In this document: positions 12,727-25,900 of the stretch, one piece after another
How positions within the stretch are numbered: position 1 is the first letter of the stretch
Layout: every line of letters begins with the position of its first letter
Assembly: GCF_032854445.1 (NCBI RefSeq)
Contig: NC_088304.1
Span: 4,154,001 to 4,218,000, forward strand
Reading direction: 5' to 3'
Length of the DNA stretch: 64,000 nt
Source of the DNA: Liolophura sinensis
Taxonomy: Eukaryota; Mollusca; Polyplacophora; Chitonida; Chitonidae
Position numbers and translations under genes: made by a program
The notes under the pieces: model-generated
Told to the model about the DNA's origin: nothing
What the model saw: only the letters and a program-made list of their open reading frames with translations
The model's database searches: none

Positions 12727-12812
12727 CCCATAGAAAAAAGCTGAGAGGTTTTTCTTGCACTTCTGTGTGTTGGGCCAAAACACACACTCCGTATTCAGAC
12801 ATAAAAATCAAG

Positions 12813-13955
12813 CATTTCATGTATCCTTTAAGATATAATTTGGAGACATGATCACCACTGAATCCTTCTAGTCACCAGGGTTTATGTGTAACTTTCACAC
12901 CATTCTAGACCACACACATTTCATGTATCCTTTAAGATATAATTTGGAGACATGATCACCACTGAATCCTTCTAGTCACCAGGGTTTATGTGTAACTTTC
13001 ACACCATTCTACACCACACACATTTCATGTATCCTTTAAGATATAATTTGGAGACATGATCTCCACTGAATCCTTCTAGTCACCAGGGTTTATGTGTAAC
13101 TTTCACACCATTCTAGACCACACACATTTCATGTATCCTTTAGGATATAATTTGGAGACATGATCTCCACTGAATCCTTCTAGTCACCAGGGTTTATGTG
13201 TAACTTTCACACCATTCTAGACCACACACATTTCATGTATCCTTTAAGATATAATTTGGAGACATGATCACCACTGAATCCTTCTAGTCACCAGGGTTTA
13301 TGTGTAACTTTCACACCATTCTACACCACACACATTTCATGTATCCTTTAAGATATAATTTGGAGACATGATCTCCACTGAATCCTTCTAGTCACCAGGG
13401 TTTATGTGTAACTTTCACCCTATTCTAGACCACACACATTTCATGTATCCTTTAAGATATAATTTGGAGACATGATCTCCACTGAATCCTTCTAGTCACC
13501 AGGGTTTATGTGTAACTTTCACACCATTCTAGACCACACACATTTCATGTATCCTTTAAGATATAATTTGGAGACATGATCACCACTGAATCCTTCTAGT
13601 CACCAGGGTTTATGTGTAACTTTCACACCATTCTACACCACACACATTTCATGTATCCTTTAAGATATAATTTGGAGACATGATCTCCACTGAATCCTTC
13701 TAGTCACCAGGGTTTATGTGTAACTTTCACACCATTCTAGACCACACACATTTCATGTATCCTTTAGGATATAATTTGGAGACATGATCTCCACTGAATC
13801 CTTCTAGTCACCAGGGTTTATGTGTAACTTTCACACCATTCTACACCACACACATTTCATGTATCCTTTAAGATATAATTTGGAGACATGATCTCCACTG
13901 AATCCTTCTAGTCACCAGGGTTTATGTGTAACTTTCACACCATTCTAGACCATAC
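12813..13955. repeat. 104-bp tandem array, 11 copies with a three-unit higher-order pattern
   Basis: Copies start at 12813 and every 104 bp to 13853, each opening CATTTCATGTATCCTTTA. They are very uniform. Diagnostic variants (GATCACC/GATCTCC, CTAGACC/CTACACC, AAGAT/AGGAT) show the CACC plus CTACACC type at copies 2, 5 and 8, that is, every third unit or 312 bp. The array lies between the two convergent genes. Confidence 0.95.
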
Positions 13956-15428
13956 ACAAGCTTGGTACTTTTTCTGGTCTCCCTCAATCCGACCCCAGTC
14001 ATTGCTTTACCCAAATGTTCAAGCCGTGCGACACTACGGTCAGATGAACATTGACTTTGAAGCTAGTGCAGAATCATATCCAACCTACATCACCATAAAC
14101 CCACCGCCACATCACCACATCATTCACCCAAAGCACTCAGCATTTCTGATTTCTTTAACCGCTTTCTGGGGGAATCTAAAACAAAATAAAACACCTGTCA
14201 TCATTAAGTCATGCATAAGACAGAGATGGCCATTGGGTTTTAAGGGCAAAGAACATACCAACATGAAATAAATGTCAGATGAGAGAGCATTAAACAATGA
14301 GTATAAGACTAGTGCAATTTATTATTTCAAAATTGGCCTATACATGCAATAAAAAATGCATTTACGTAACGATTGATAAATGCAATTACAAAGCTTAAAG
14401 GAAACCTTAAAAGAAACTATTTCAAGCAAAAAGAAATGATCTGACCACAATGATATCCTCTGGGTCACTACAGATCACCAAAGAATTAAACCATTTTAAA
14501 CTATTTTATTCAGCAAAATTATAAAAAAAAGTGTTCAAACTATTTTCCTTGCAGTGTACAATGGTTTTTTTCATCTGATATATACTTTATTTTAGTGTTT
14601 TCTTTGCCTCCAGTAGTGAGAACACTTTAGGTCTGTAAGCCAATGAGCCCAAACAGATTCAATACATACAGGACAATACATACATCACAAATAATTTTTT
14701 TTTTTTTTTCGCTATATCTCTGATGAAAAACAGAGGTACCAACTGGATGGTGGCTAACAAAAATGATGAGATTAGCAAACAGGTTCATTGCTTGCTACCC
14801 GGTTTCTTCCCATCATAATGCTGGCCACCACCATATAAGTAAATATTGGTGAGTACGACATAAAACACAGATCAAAAAATAAATAACTTGACTGCTTGGT
14901 TGTTTGACATGGGTAATAATTGATTGGTTGACAGAGAATCCTTACTTGAATGACTAACAGACCTTGATTGGTTAATTAGTGTGAAATGACCTGTGGGTTT
15001 AAGGTGGATTAAAACCCTAATAATTAATATTGTCCAATATACAGGTAAGTTAACCACAAACCAACGCCAGTATTATAACTCTTCAACATTTTCACATGTT
15101 TGCAAGGTGTTTCAAGGATATTCGAAAACCATTATTCTGTGTTGACTGATAAAATTATACTTTTTGTGAAGCCCTGAAACTGGACAATCCAACCAATGTA
15201 GTTTTGTTTTCATATGCGAAAAAACCCATTACTGAGCCTTCAACAAACTGCTCCTGTTTGAATGTTTCCTTCTCATTTCGTACTTTATATACTGTCTTAG
15301 TTCTTTGGTGCTTTGTGTGCAACATCACCTTGGGAATTGATCTTGAAATAACTTACTGACGCATAATGTTCATTTTGGTTCACGGCTAGTTTATGAATGT
15401 TTGTTTCAATGTAGGGGTTCTCCTACCA
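13956..15428. other. gap between the convergent genes; possible RBM19 3' UTR
   Basis: No exon is recognised. It holds a T-run at about 14695-14709 and a SINE fragment. Reverse-strand AATAAA motifs (TTTATT on the plus strand, near 14510 and 14585) could end the RBM19 transcript, but none has a context strong enough to choose. Confidence 0.4.
14790..14886 (+). mobile_element. SINE 3' half
   Basis: Forward-oriented fragment with CCCATCATAATGCTGGCCAC, TATAAGTAAATATTGG and a GACATAAAACAC block followed by an A/T-rich tail, corresponding to the end of the element at 34206. Confidence 0.75.
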
Positions 15429-15548
15429 TCATGAAATGCTCCGCCGTTTTTTCCGCAGATCTTCGATATTCTCCTCAGCCTCTGCCCACTCCAGGACAAG
15501 ACGACGCCCGTACAAATGGGTGCTGTGGCAAAGCGCATTAAACGCCCT
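15429..15548 (-). CDS. RBM19: RBM19 exon 25 (last coding exon)
   Basis: Codes [16 protein letters not shown] and [18 protein letters not shown], the end of RRM6, then RRSIS and a TGA at 15431-15429. Family members usually continue as a TAxHF-type tail. Here that tail is visible only in a shifted frame after the six-A run (15447-15452 on the plus strand). Either the protein ends early or one base is missing from the run. Confidence 0.85.
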   Translation of the reverse strand, partial: RAFNALCHSTHLYGRRLVLEWAEAEENIEDLRKKRRSIS

Positions 15549-18500
15549 CTGGTGACAGAATCAGACAGACAATCATATCTCCATATTGCACGCAAACTGC
15601 TTTATGTATTTTATTTACTTATTTGCTTGGTGTTAAATGTCCTCCTCAAGAGTGTTCCATTTATCTGATGATGGACAGGTTTATGTGTGATGTAAACCAC
15701 AAACCTGTGCCGCAACAGTGAACCTGCAAAGTTAACATCAGTAATCATCACAAATATTAATCCTTAAAAACCAACAATTTTTAATCATGTTTGGCTTTAA
15801 TTCACAAATAATTCACATAATAATGCATTTAAAAAAAAACTTATGTGAAAACCATATATGCCATTCTCACAAATTGGCCATAAAAATGCTGTCAGTGAAT
15901 ATATTAAAATTCTCTGGTAAGTGCTAAGGCAGTCTAAACAATTTACCTTCGCATCTTGTTTGGTGAGAAAATCCACAAAAACCAAATCCCCGATGCCGTG
16001 CAGTCCCACCAAGCTTTTTTGGTAAACGAACTGATTTCAATTCTCCAAATACTCTACAAAATATAAATCAAAATCAAAATAAGTTGGAATTACCCAGGAT
16101 TTGAACCATACCATTATAGGTGAATTTAACACTAAAGAATATTTCACTAGTATAATGACAGCAAGCATAGTCTGACGTTAAAATTATTACAGATAATTTT
16201 TTTCTTTCACCAATACAAATATAATACAAGGTTAATCTTAATAAATGTGATATGGAGTTAATTTAAGCAAATGTAATACGAGGTTAATTTAAGCAAATGT
16301 AAATACGAGATTAACTTAAGTATATGTAATAAAAGGTTAATTTAAGCAAATGTAATACGAGGATAATGTAAGAAAATGTAATACGAGGTTAATTTAAGCA
16401 AATCTAATATGAGGTTAATTTAAGTATATGTAATACGAGAATAATGAAAGAAAATGTAATTTGAGGTAAAGTTAAGCAAATGTAATATGAGGTTAATTTT
16501 GTCCAACAAAGGGATTTTGCGTCACAAACAAGCATGGGAAATGCCACTATAAACATACAGGCTGTCAAGGTTTGAAGATCAGTCCTTACTTGAACAGTTC
16601 CAAAATTTCAAGGGACTTGGCTTCAAACGGAATATTGCGGATAAGGATTTTGGTCGATTTCTGCTTCACATCTTTTTGTTTCTTTCTGCCTGTACCTTCT
16701 GGTTGTCTGTAAAATCAGTAAACAGATACATGAGAACAACATAAATATACAATATACAGCTATAATAGTGATATGTCAGGATTTCCTACACCAAATCATC
16801 ATATTATCAAATTATAAATAACGCAAAGAATACTACACAATCAAGTTGAATACCACTTATATTGCTCCCATGAAAGGTGGAAATGACAACCCACCAGATG
16901 CGATTATCATTTCCACCTCTGATACGACCCGCCCAGTTTCCTCCCACCATAATGTTCCCACCACAACACACAAATCAAATAAATTAATATTTAATTCAAT
17001 GTTATTTGACTACACTTCACTGATCAAGGTATACCCTCAGTCGATGTTTGACAACACTTACTGTACTCAAAGTATACCTTGAGCCATACTCAAGGTATGG
17101 CACATCTGATCTTTGACTACGCTTGCGGTACTCAAAGCATAACTTACTCAATGTATGACCGCACTTACGGTACTCAAGGCATAGCAAATCTGATGCTGGA
17201 CTACACTTATAGTGCTGAAGGTATACCTCAGATGATGTTTGGCTGCAGTTGTGGTACTCAAGGTATACCTCAGCTGATGTGTCACTGCATTTAAATGCTC
17301 AAAGTATACCTCAGCTGATGTGTCACTGCATTTAAATGCTCAAAGTATACCTCAGCTGATGTTTGACTACACTTAAATGCTCAAAGTATACCTCAAACGA
17401 TGTTTGACTACACTTTATGTGTTACTCAAGGCAGATATATGCCTACTGACATTTTCGCCTATTTTTTGTGCTTACAGGGTACTTCACTTACATGTCAGCT
17501 TTATAACTGGAGGAAACCAGCAGAGACTGGAGGAAACCAACAGGTACTAAAAGAAACCAGCAGGCACCAGTGGAAACTGGCAGGGGATGGAAGAAACTGG
17601 CAGGGACTGGAGGTAACTGACAGGAAGTGGTGGAAACTGGCAGGGGCTGGAGAAAACTGACTGGGACTGGAGGTAACTGGAAAGGACTGGTGGCACCTGG
17701 CAGGGACTAGAGGAAACTGGCAGGGACTTGAGGAAACTGATAGGGATTGGAGGAAACTGGTAGGGACTGGAGGAAAATGGCAATGACATGAGGAATCTGA
17801 CAGGGGCTGGAGGAAACTGGCAATGACTGGAGAAAATTGGTAGGGACCGGAAGGAAACTTACAGGGACTGGAAGGAAACTATGTCAGCAGTTTCCACAAA
17901 TCATACGATGTAAAGTCAAAGCCAAATCAAGGGTCAAGGTCTAGGGGTCTTAACTTGGGTGCAAAAGACACAAGCATGTGAAATCACTTACAGCGTCACT
18001 CTATTTGAGACCTTCAGCGCCACCTGGTGGCCATCCAGATCAGCATACTGCAATTCCTTCAGTGCTTTTTGAGCGCCAGCTTGTGTCTTGTACTCCACAA
18101 ACCCATAACCCATCGACAGGAACTCACCTGGTGAAAAAGTATTTTACATAATGAAAGATTTTTACACAATGAAAAAGAATATCGCATAATGAAAACGAAT
18201 TTGACATAATGAGAAAGAATTTTGCATAATAAAAACATAAATTTGACATAATACAATATATACAAAATACAAAAAACAATTTCACTTCTATTTAATATAA
18301 GAAGACACAAACCATAACTGATCGTGACTGTAGGACATTAAACCAGAGCTAACTGATCTAAATGTCTGAAGTATTTATCCACATTCCTGTATCTTCAGAA
18401 TTTAACTTTTAAACCACTTTCAATACCACTTTACATTTATTTATTTTAAAGAAATGAAAAACAACACATCCAAACAATCTTTATTACCTGGGTTTTTCAT

Positions 18501-21500
18501 GTCTTTCTTCTTTGCCACAGTCACACTTCTTAGTGGACCACATTTTTCAAACAACTGAAGTTTCAACGAATATTGAATTAGATAGAATTAGCTCATCATT
18601 CTGGAATCTTAGATAAAACTACTTTTCGGAGGATGAAGAAACAGAGCTGAATCATACCACTCATTTATCAACAAAAACAGAATTATAACTACAAACGTTA
18701 TACAATAGTTACTGAATGAAGTGACCATTTATTACCTTACATAATAACATTGTAGATGTCCAGTTTATAAATAGTTTCTAACTATATATTTCTTTGTGAT
18801 TTTCAGAATCATTCTATCAAAGAAATGAGTACATTATTTTATGATTTATATCCTCAGAGCATTTTTCTGAACCAAACCTTTCTCAATCCATCCTCTCGTG
18901 TTTCAAAATTCAGATTTTTCACGAACAGAACATTTCCCTGGGGCGTGGCCTCCTCTTCACTATCGCTATCATTGTCCTTCTTTGTCTGTCAATCAAAATC
19001 GTACAGTGAATGACTGAGACATCCCCTGAGAGATATCACTATAGCCTGATATCACTATGACCTGTATTTAAGTCTTTGCTTTGATTTTCTCAGCAGCCAT
19101 TCCACCAATCTAACTGCCGACAGACCCAAGGAAATACAGTATCCAGTATCCAAATATTGCACATGCAAACCAGATAATCGTGACATCAAAAATCTTCTTA
19201 ATTTTCTTATGTTTTACATACTAGTTTGTACACCAACCGTACATGTACACCCATTACATCTCCAAAAGGATTTAGTGACAGTGCAGTGTCCAAATACCAG
19301 ACACTGTTAAATATTTAATTTGTTAATTATGGTTGTACTCCGGAGTATTTCTCTTACTCACTCAGTTGTCGTAGTGGAGGAAACCAGAGTGGCAAGAGAA
19401 AACTGGAGTGCTCAGAGGAAACCAGAGTGCCTGAAGAAAAAAGGGATGGCTGAAGGAAACTGGAATTCCATGAAGGAAACCGGAGTTCCATGAAGGAAAG
19501 TGGAGCGCCTGAAGGAAGCCAGAGTGTCAGAAAGAAACTGGAGTGCTGGAAGGAAGCCGGAGTACCTGGAGTGCCGGGAGAAAACCTATGCTTGGCAAGA
19601 AGGTGAGACTTTTCATGTGACGCATTGATTTTCATCCAAAAGAGAATTATTATGGAATACTAACGGAAGTATATAAAACCACCCAAAACATCCTAATGAG
19701 ACGTGACAAACTTTCATTGCCCACTAAAGTTTTTAGACCAAATGGAGACAAAGGGTTCTATAAAAATTAAAACTGAACCTTGTGTGTCCCACAGTTGCAG
19801 GGCAAGCACTTCAAATGCATGGCTTTGACTTGCGCCTTCTTTCAAATAAATTTCCTCCCACCATAATGCTGGTGATTGTCCTACGAGTGAAACAGTCTTG
19901 AGTACTGCATAAAACTCAAATCAAACAAATAAATATATCTTACAAAGAGAATGATATGGAAAGGGCAGTTTGTTCAAAAAGCTGACATCTCGGCTATTTG
20001 TCACATCTTTTCTTTTGAGACAGGACTTTTGCCTGAAGTTCATGGTCAGAACTTTACCTTAGCATCTTCTACATCTATGTTCTTCCCTTCCTCGTCTTCA
20101 CTCTTTGTACTTGTTGATGGTTGTGAATTTGGTCTTGGTTTCAAAGCTCCCATTGGTGCCCATTCTAAGTACAAGGGAACATGCTTGAACTGTGGAACAA
20201 AGAGTGAAAAGTGTCAATGGTACAAAGGAACATGCTTGAACTGTGGAACAAAGAATGGAAAATGTCACTGGTACATAGGAACATGCTTGAACTGTGGAAC
20301 AAAGAGTGAAAAATGTCCATGGTACGAAGGAACATGTTGAATAAAGAGTGAAAAATGTCAATGATACACAGGAACATGCTTGAACTGTGGAACAAAGAGT
20401 GAAAAATGTCACTGGTACACAGGAACATGCTTGAACTGTGGAACAAAGAAGGGAAAATGTCACTGGTACATAGGAACATGCTTGAACTGTGGAACAAAGA
20501 ATGGAAAATGTCACTGGTACATAGGAACATGCTTGAACTGTGGAACAAAGAAGGGAAAATGTCACTGGTACATAGGAACATGCCTGAACTGTGGAACAAA
20601 GAATGGAAAATGTCATTGGTACACAGGAACATGCTTGAACTGTGGAACAAAGAATGGAAAATGTCACTGGTAGAAAAGAAAATGCTTGAACTGTGGAACA
20701 AAGAAGGGAAAATGTCACTCGTACCCAGGAACATGCTTGAACTGTGGAACAAAGAAGGGAAAATGTCACTGGTACACAGGAACATGCTTGAACTGTGGAA
20801 CAAAGAATGGAAAATGTCACTGGTACACAGGAACATGCTGGAACTGTGGAACAAAGAATGGAAAATGTCATTGGTACACAGGAACATGTTTGAACTGTGG
20901 AACAAAGAATGGAAAATGTCATTGGTAGAAAAGAACATGCTTGAACTGTGGAACAAAGAAGGGAAAATGTCACTGGTACATAGGAACATGCTTGAACTGT
21001 GGAACAAAGAATGGAAAATGTCATTGGTACACAGGAACATGCTTGAACTGTGGAACAAAGAATGGAAAATGTCACTGGTACACAGGAACATGCTTGAACT
21101 GTGGAACAAAGAATGGAAAATGTCACTGGTAGAAAAGAACATGCCTGAACTGTGGAACAAAGAATGGAAAATGTCACTGGTACATAGGAACATGCTTGAA
21201 CTGTGGAACAAAGAATGGAAAATGTCATTGGTACACAGGAACATGCTTGAACTGTGGAACAAAGAATGAAAAATGTCATTGGTACACAGGAACATGCTTG
21301 AACTGTGGAACAAAGAATGGAAAATGTCACTGGTACAAAGGAACATGCTTGAACTGTGGAACAAAGAATGAAAAATGTCATTGGTACAAAGGAACATGCT
21401 TGAACTGTGAACAAAGAGTGAAAAATGTCATTGGTACAAAAGAACATGCTTGAACTGTGGAAAAAACAATACCGTATTTCCGCAGCCTTTTCACAAGCAG

Positions 21501-22945
21501 AGGGCACTAAAACTTTCAAAGAAGTCTTGGATGAATCCATGACAGGGAAATGGGGAGACTGGGCGTAATCCAGCTCGTGTAAGACACACATCTCGCACTG
21601 CCGGAGGTCTGACATGTAAATGCCTATGTGCCAAGCGACCTTGTACAACATCTGTCGGTCATCCAGCATTGCTGTGTGCTTGTGACTGTGTTTGGAAGTA
21701 GATGACCAATACTGGTCACTCATTTACCAGAAACATCAAGTCCAAGACAATTACAGACAACACGTGGTTGCCGTGTTCATTTCTCGATATAACAGCAATC
21801 GTATATTCTCGTGGCTGCATATGTATAAGGAGAATTACACAGCTGCCAAGCGCTTGCCGGCAAGGCGTTATTGTGTTGATCGCCCCAAAATTCACACCAG
21901 CTTATATCTCAAGTTCTAGGCGCGTATGCCTTAATTGACACAGCGTGTACATGCACTTACCTATGGCATATGACTGAACAGTCAGCCGGTTGAGCAAATA
22001 CATGTAGAATGTGATCCACCTAATCAAAACAATGACTCAAAAGTCAAGAGCTTTAACCAGCGGACTAGAACGAAACTCAAGTCTTGCTTGCTGTGTCATT
22101 CATTTCCTTTTTCAAACGAATATAAATAAATTATTTGAAATGTAACAGTTGGAGACTTTAGACCATGTTGTACGGTCTATAGCCACAGTTAAATGCGAGA
22201 TTGTTGTCACATTACATGTTATGCAGAGTTGAAAATACCTCACTGTGTGTACTAACTCAGACTAAGAATTTGAATGAAACTTGTCAGCCGTGTAGGCCTA
22301 AACCCGAGGGTTTCAAGCAGTCAATCTTTGTAGTCATGTAATCCTCAACAACAGACAGGTGTGGTGATGGGTGTGATCTTTAGCAGGATATGGGGATTAA
22401 GACAGACTTGTTAATCAAAGGCAGGATTAAACACTCATCTTTAATCTCTTAATCTCTATAGGAGTAGTTCTGACGCATGCATTCTGAAAAGCACACTCTT
22501 TATGCTTGGACTTTTTCATCTTTTCTTCGGAAAATAGTTACAAGATGCATGTAGAAGGAAAAGTTTCTAACCTGATTTATTTATTTATTTATTTGATAGG
22601 TGTTTTACGCCGTACTCAAGAATATTTCACTTATACAACAGCAGCCAGCATTATGGTGGGAGGAAACCGGGCACAGCCCAGGGGGAAACCCACGACCATC
22701 CGCAGGTTGCTAGCAGACCTTCCCACTTACGACCGGAGAGGAAGCCAGCATGCGCTGGACTTGAACTCACAGCGACCGCATTGGTGAGAGGCTCCTGGGT
22801 CATTACGGAGGCCAAACGGATGTGATATTTTAAAATTTCAAAATCCCCACTTACCTTTCCCAACCTGCGGACAACTTATGATATATACATAATGTATTAC
22901 AAAAATTTAAAGAAATCAAATGAAGATAAATGCAAAGCAAATTTT

Positions 22946-22994
<49 letters not shown>

Positions 22995-25900
22995 TATATA
23001 GATATATATATCAGATTGTCATATCAAATACATGAACATAACCATGGCTCTATTACTGATTTAATGAAGACAACTTTTTATACAGAAAACAAACTGGTAT
23101 TACTTAGTGTGTTTCACCTTAAGTTTGCTCTGACACATCAAAATGATAGTTTTAATGCCAACATTTAAGTTTTTTCTGACAAGAAATTTTAATCAAACTT
23201 CCAAATAAAGTCTTAAGTGGAGAATATGTCACTTTAAAAATGCAAAATTTTATGTGAAACACAGTATATTAGTTTTGAATGATATATTAACAAAATTCTT
23301 CGCTTTCTGTCCTTACTTCTAACAGATACATGACACCGACTCCAGAAAATCACTATACCTTGGTGTATGCAAGCTTTGTGAATGCTGCTCTAGCTTCTGA
23401 AGGTTCCAGGAATTCGACAACAGCCGTGATGCCAGAGGGAGGTAAAACTACTCGCCCAACACCACCATATTTGGAAAACACATCTCTGAGCTCTTCTGAC
23501 CTTGTGCCCACTGGCAAATTCTTCACAAGGATCACAGTTTTACTCCGAGCAGCAGACGGCTGAAAAAGCGTCAAAACTGGAATTAAATGCTATAAGTGGG
23601 CCACTTTTTAACTCAGAGTTGAAAAAAAACTCTTCTTAGAGCCTGATTCAGGTGTTTTTTGAAACCTTCTCAAGGGTTAGGGATGAGAAGTCTGGGATCC
23701 CAAAAGATAACATTTTCATATTTTTTGTGTTATTTGCATAAATGTACATACAAATGGTATAATTGAAAGTTTGCGAATCGAAAGGGTACCCATATTATTC
23801 ATAAAACTTAATCTTGAAAATCCTCTTAATTGTGGAAATTGCAGACGATTCCAGAAAGTATTCCTCTTTAAGTTATATTTACATGACGAGAAAGCCTAGA
23901 AACACAAAAAATCATTAACATTTGGCAAAACAAAAAGGTGTACTATTAGGGGTATTTCAAATTTCATTTTTGGATCTTTTAGTGTCGTCCAGCCCATAAA
24001 AGAGAAAATAAAATGATAATAAGTGAGGAATTCCTAAGGAAATGCAATGAATATGCTTTTGCACTTTTTCTACTTCTCACCTGGTTACTCGAGCCCAACT
24101 TTCTAATTCTAGATACGTTCAGTCTATGTCTATATGTACCTTCCCCTTTATATATGGAGAAAAACAAACTGATGTCAGTCAAAAAAAAATTTGCACTCTC
24201 TGGAGCAGTATCCTAAAGAGGCATTTATCAAGCTGCTTCATCGAATCATCAATATGTACCTCCATGTCCAGAGAGCTGGATCTGTGATCACCTTCAAACC
24301 CACATACCTGGCTGAAACAGTCCAGCTGTACACCGTTCTCTGTCAGGAAATCTCGTGTTTCTGAAACAACCTGCGTCTCCCCCAGGGCCATCCTCACCCC
24401 TAAACTCTGACTGGTGTCCTGAGAAAGAGGACAGGTAAATAACTACCTCACAGGCTTCTTGATTTGCATGCCACAGAAATGATGGCTACACAGAATTTTG
24501 AACCATTCTACAAATTTCTTAGCGAATACAGATAATTGTTAATTATAGATGTAACGAAATCCTTATTAGACAAACTCCAGCCTTTTAAAACAAAAAATCA
24601 GGAAAATAACAACAAATGACTGATGATTACAATTAATTGTTAACTGTTTTAAACAAATTTCTTAACTGATTATAAAGATCTTTAAAAATCAATATTGGGC
24701 ATAATCCAGCTTATTTTTTGTTTAAACAAAAAAAAATTCCGACATATAAAAAAAAGCTTGACCTACCACATTTAGAATTTGACTTTTAGAAGTGCCATAT
24801 TTGTCTGCCATAACATCTGCAACTGCATTAGCTCCCAGGAAAAGGGCATTCCAATTGTGTGAGCTGTGGATAAGTTACAGTTTTCAACTTACTCCGGTTT
24901 CATTTTTAACTTCTTGTTACAACAAATAAAACCTTCTGTCTTTATGATTAAAAGGGACATTGCATTGTCGCATATTCTTGAATATGGCATGAAACACTGT
25001 TTTATAAATCAAAAGGAAGATTCAAATTGCAATACACATTCTTGGTTGCTACACCTATTTCTTTAAACCTTTTCCCTTTTTGTTGTTAATTTCAATTTTT
25101 CAATAAAAATCTCCACTTTAATGACAACTGGTCTCCTAGGTTTATACCCTAGGAAAATAAGCTATAAAATAACCCATTTGACAGGCATGTTGTAAAGATT
25201 TTGAGTCTAAATTACCAGAAACAAATCAAAGCATCTTACATGTCATAAAAATGATTTTGCACTTACCTGTTTGCTGTAGCTTTCTGCTTTGCTGCCTTTT
25301 GCTTCTTATAAGATGAGTTTTCTAATGTAGTAATAAAAAAAAGATCAGTCAGTAAAGCCTGATCATCACATTTTGACTTCAATTATTACAATCTAATTGC
25401 ACTTACGTAGCGTGTGATTTTTGAAAGTGGACAGAAGTATATGTACCTCTATGTATGTATAGTGCAATGGCGTTACTACTGTTCTTCAACATTCAGTCAA
25501 ATTTATACAAATCATTAACAAGGACACTCAGAGGACATAATGTAACACCATTGTTATATCTATCACATTTTTGTTACAGTAAGTTCTAGATCCAATATCT
25601 CCATTAAGTGGCTTTTCAAATGAAGGACAAATTAAAATACTGACATTCAATTTCCTTTGTCACAGTTTGTCACTGTTGGCCTGAAATTATCACAAATGTC
25701 ACAGAAATGTTTTTTATTTTTAGGTGGGAGAGAGGGGATCAGATTTTTTCAATAACACTGAAATGATATAACAGTAATAGTGCTGCCTCTCTGATTCATC
25801 ACATCCAGACATATCCCACAAAGTCACAGTAAACTGACACTTATTTCGATCAGTCAGTGTATCGTACAGGTAGATTGCACTTATATAATTATCTACCTGA

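Larger units (their letters stand above)
21463..23358 (-). other. RBM19: remainder of RBM19 intron 18
   Basis: Between the array and exon 18. An open minus-strand stretch at about 21480-21723 has no recognised domain. The rest holds a SINE, a TA microsatellite and AT-rich unique sequence. Confidence 0.5.

Noticed and set aside
12813..13955. Possible CRISPR array
   Set aside because: The repeats are contiguous with no unique spacers, in a eukaryotic context; the same holds for every array in the window.
20098..21723. 541-codon minus-strand frame and 287-codon plus-strand frame
   Set aside because: 51-bp repeat by-products over the exon 19 acceptor array. The real exon 19 uses another frame of the same DNA. 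The N-terminal 80 codons outside the array show no domain I recognise.
22506..22787. 93-codon frame with R-R-T-Q-E-Y-F-T-Y and similar frames at 5883, 25857 and 34339
   Set aside because: Translation of SINE sequence.
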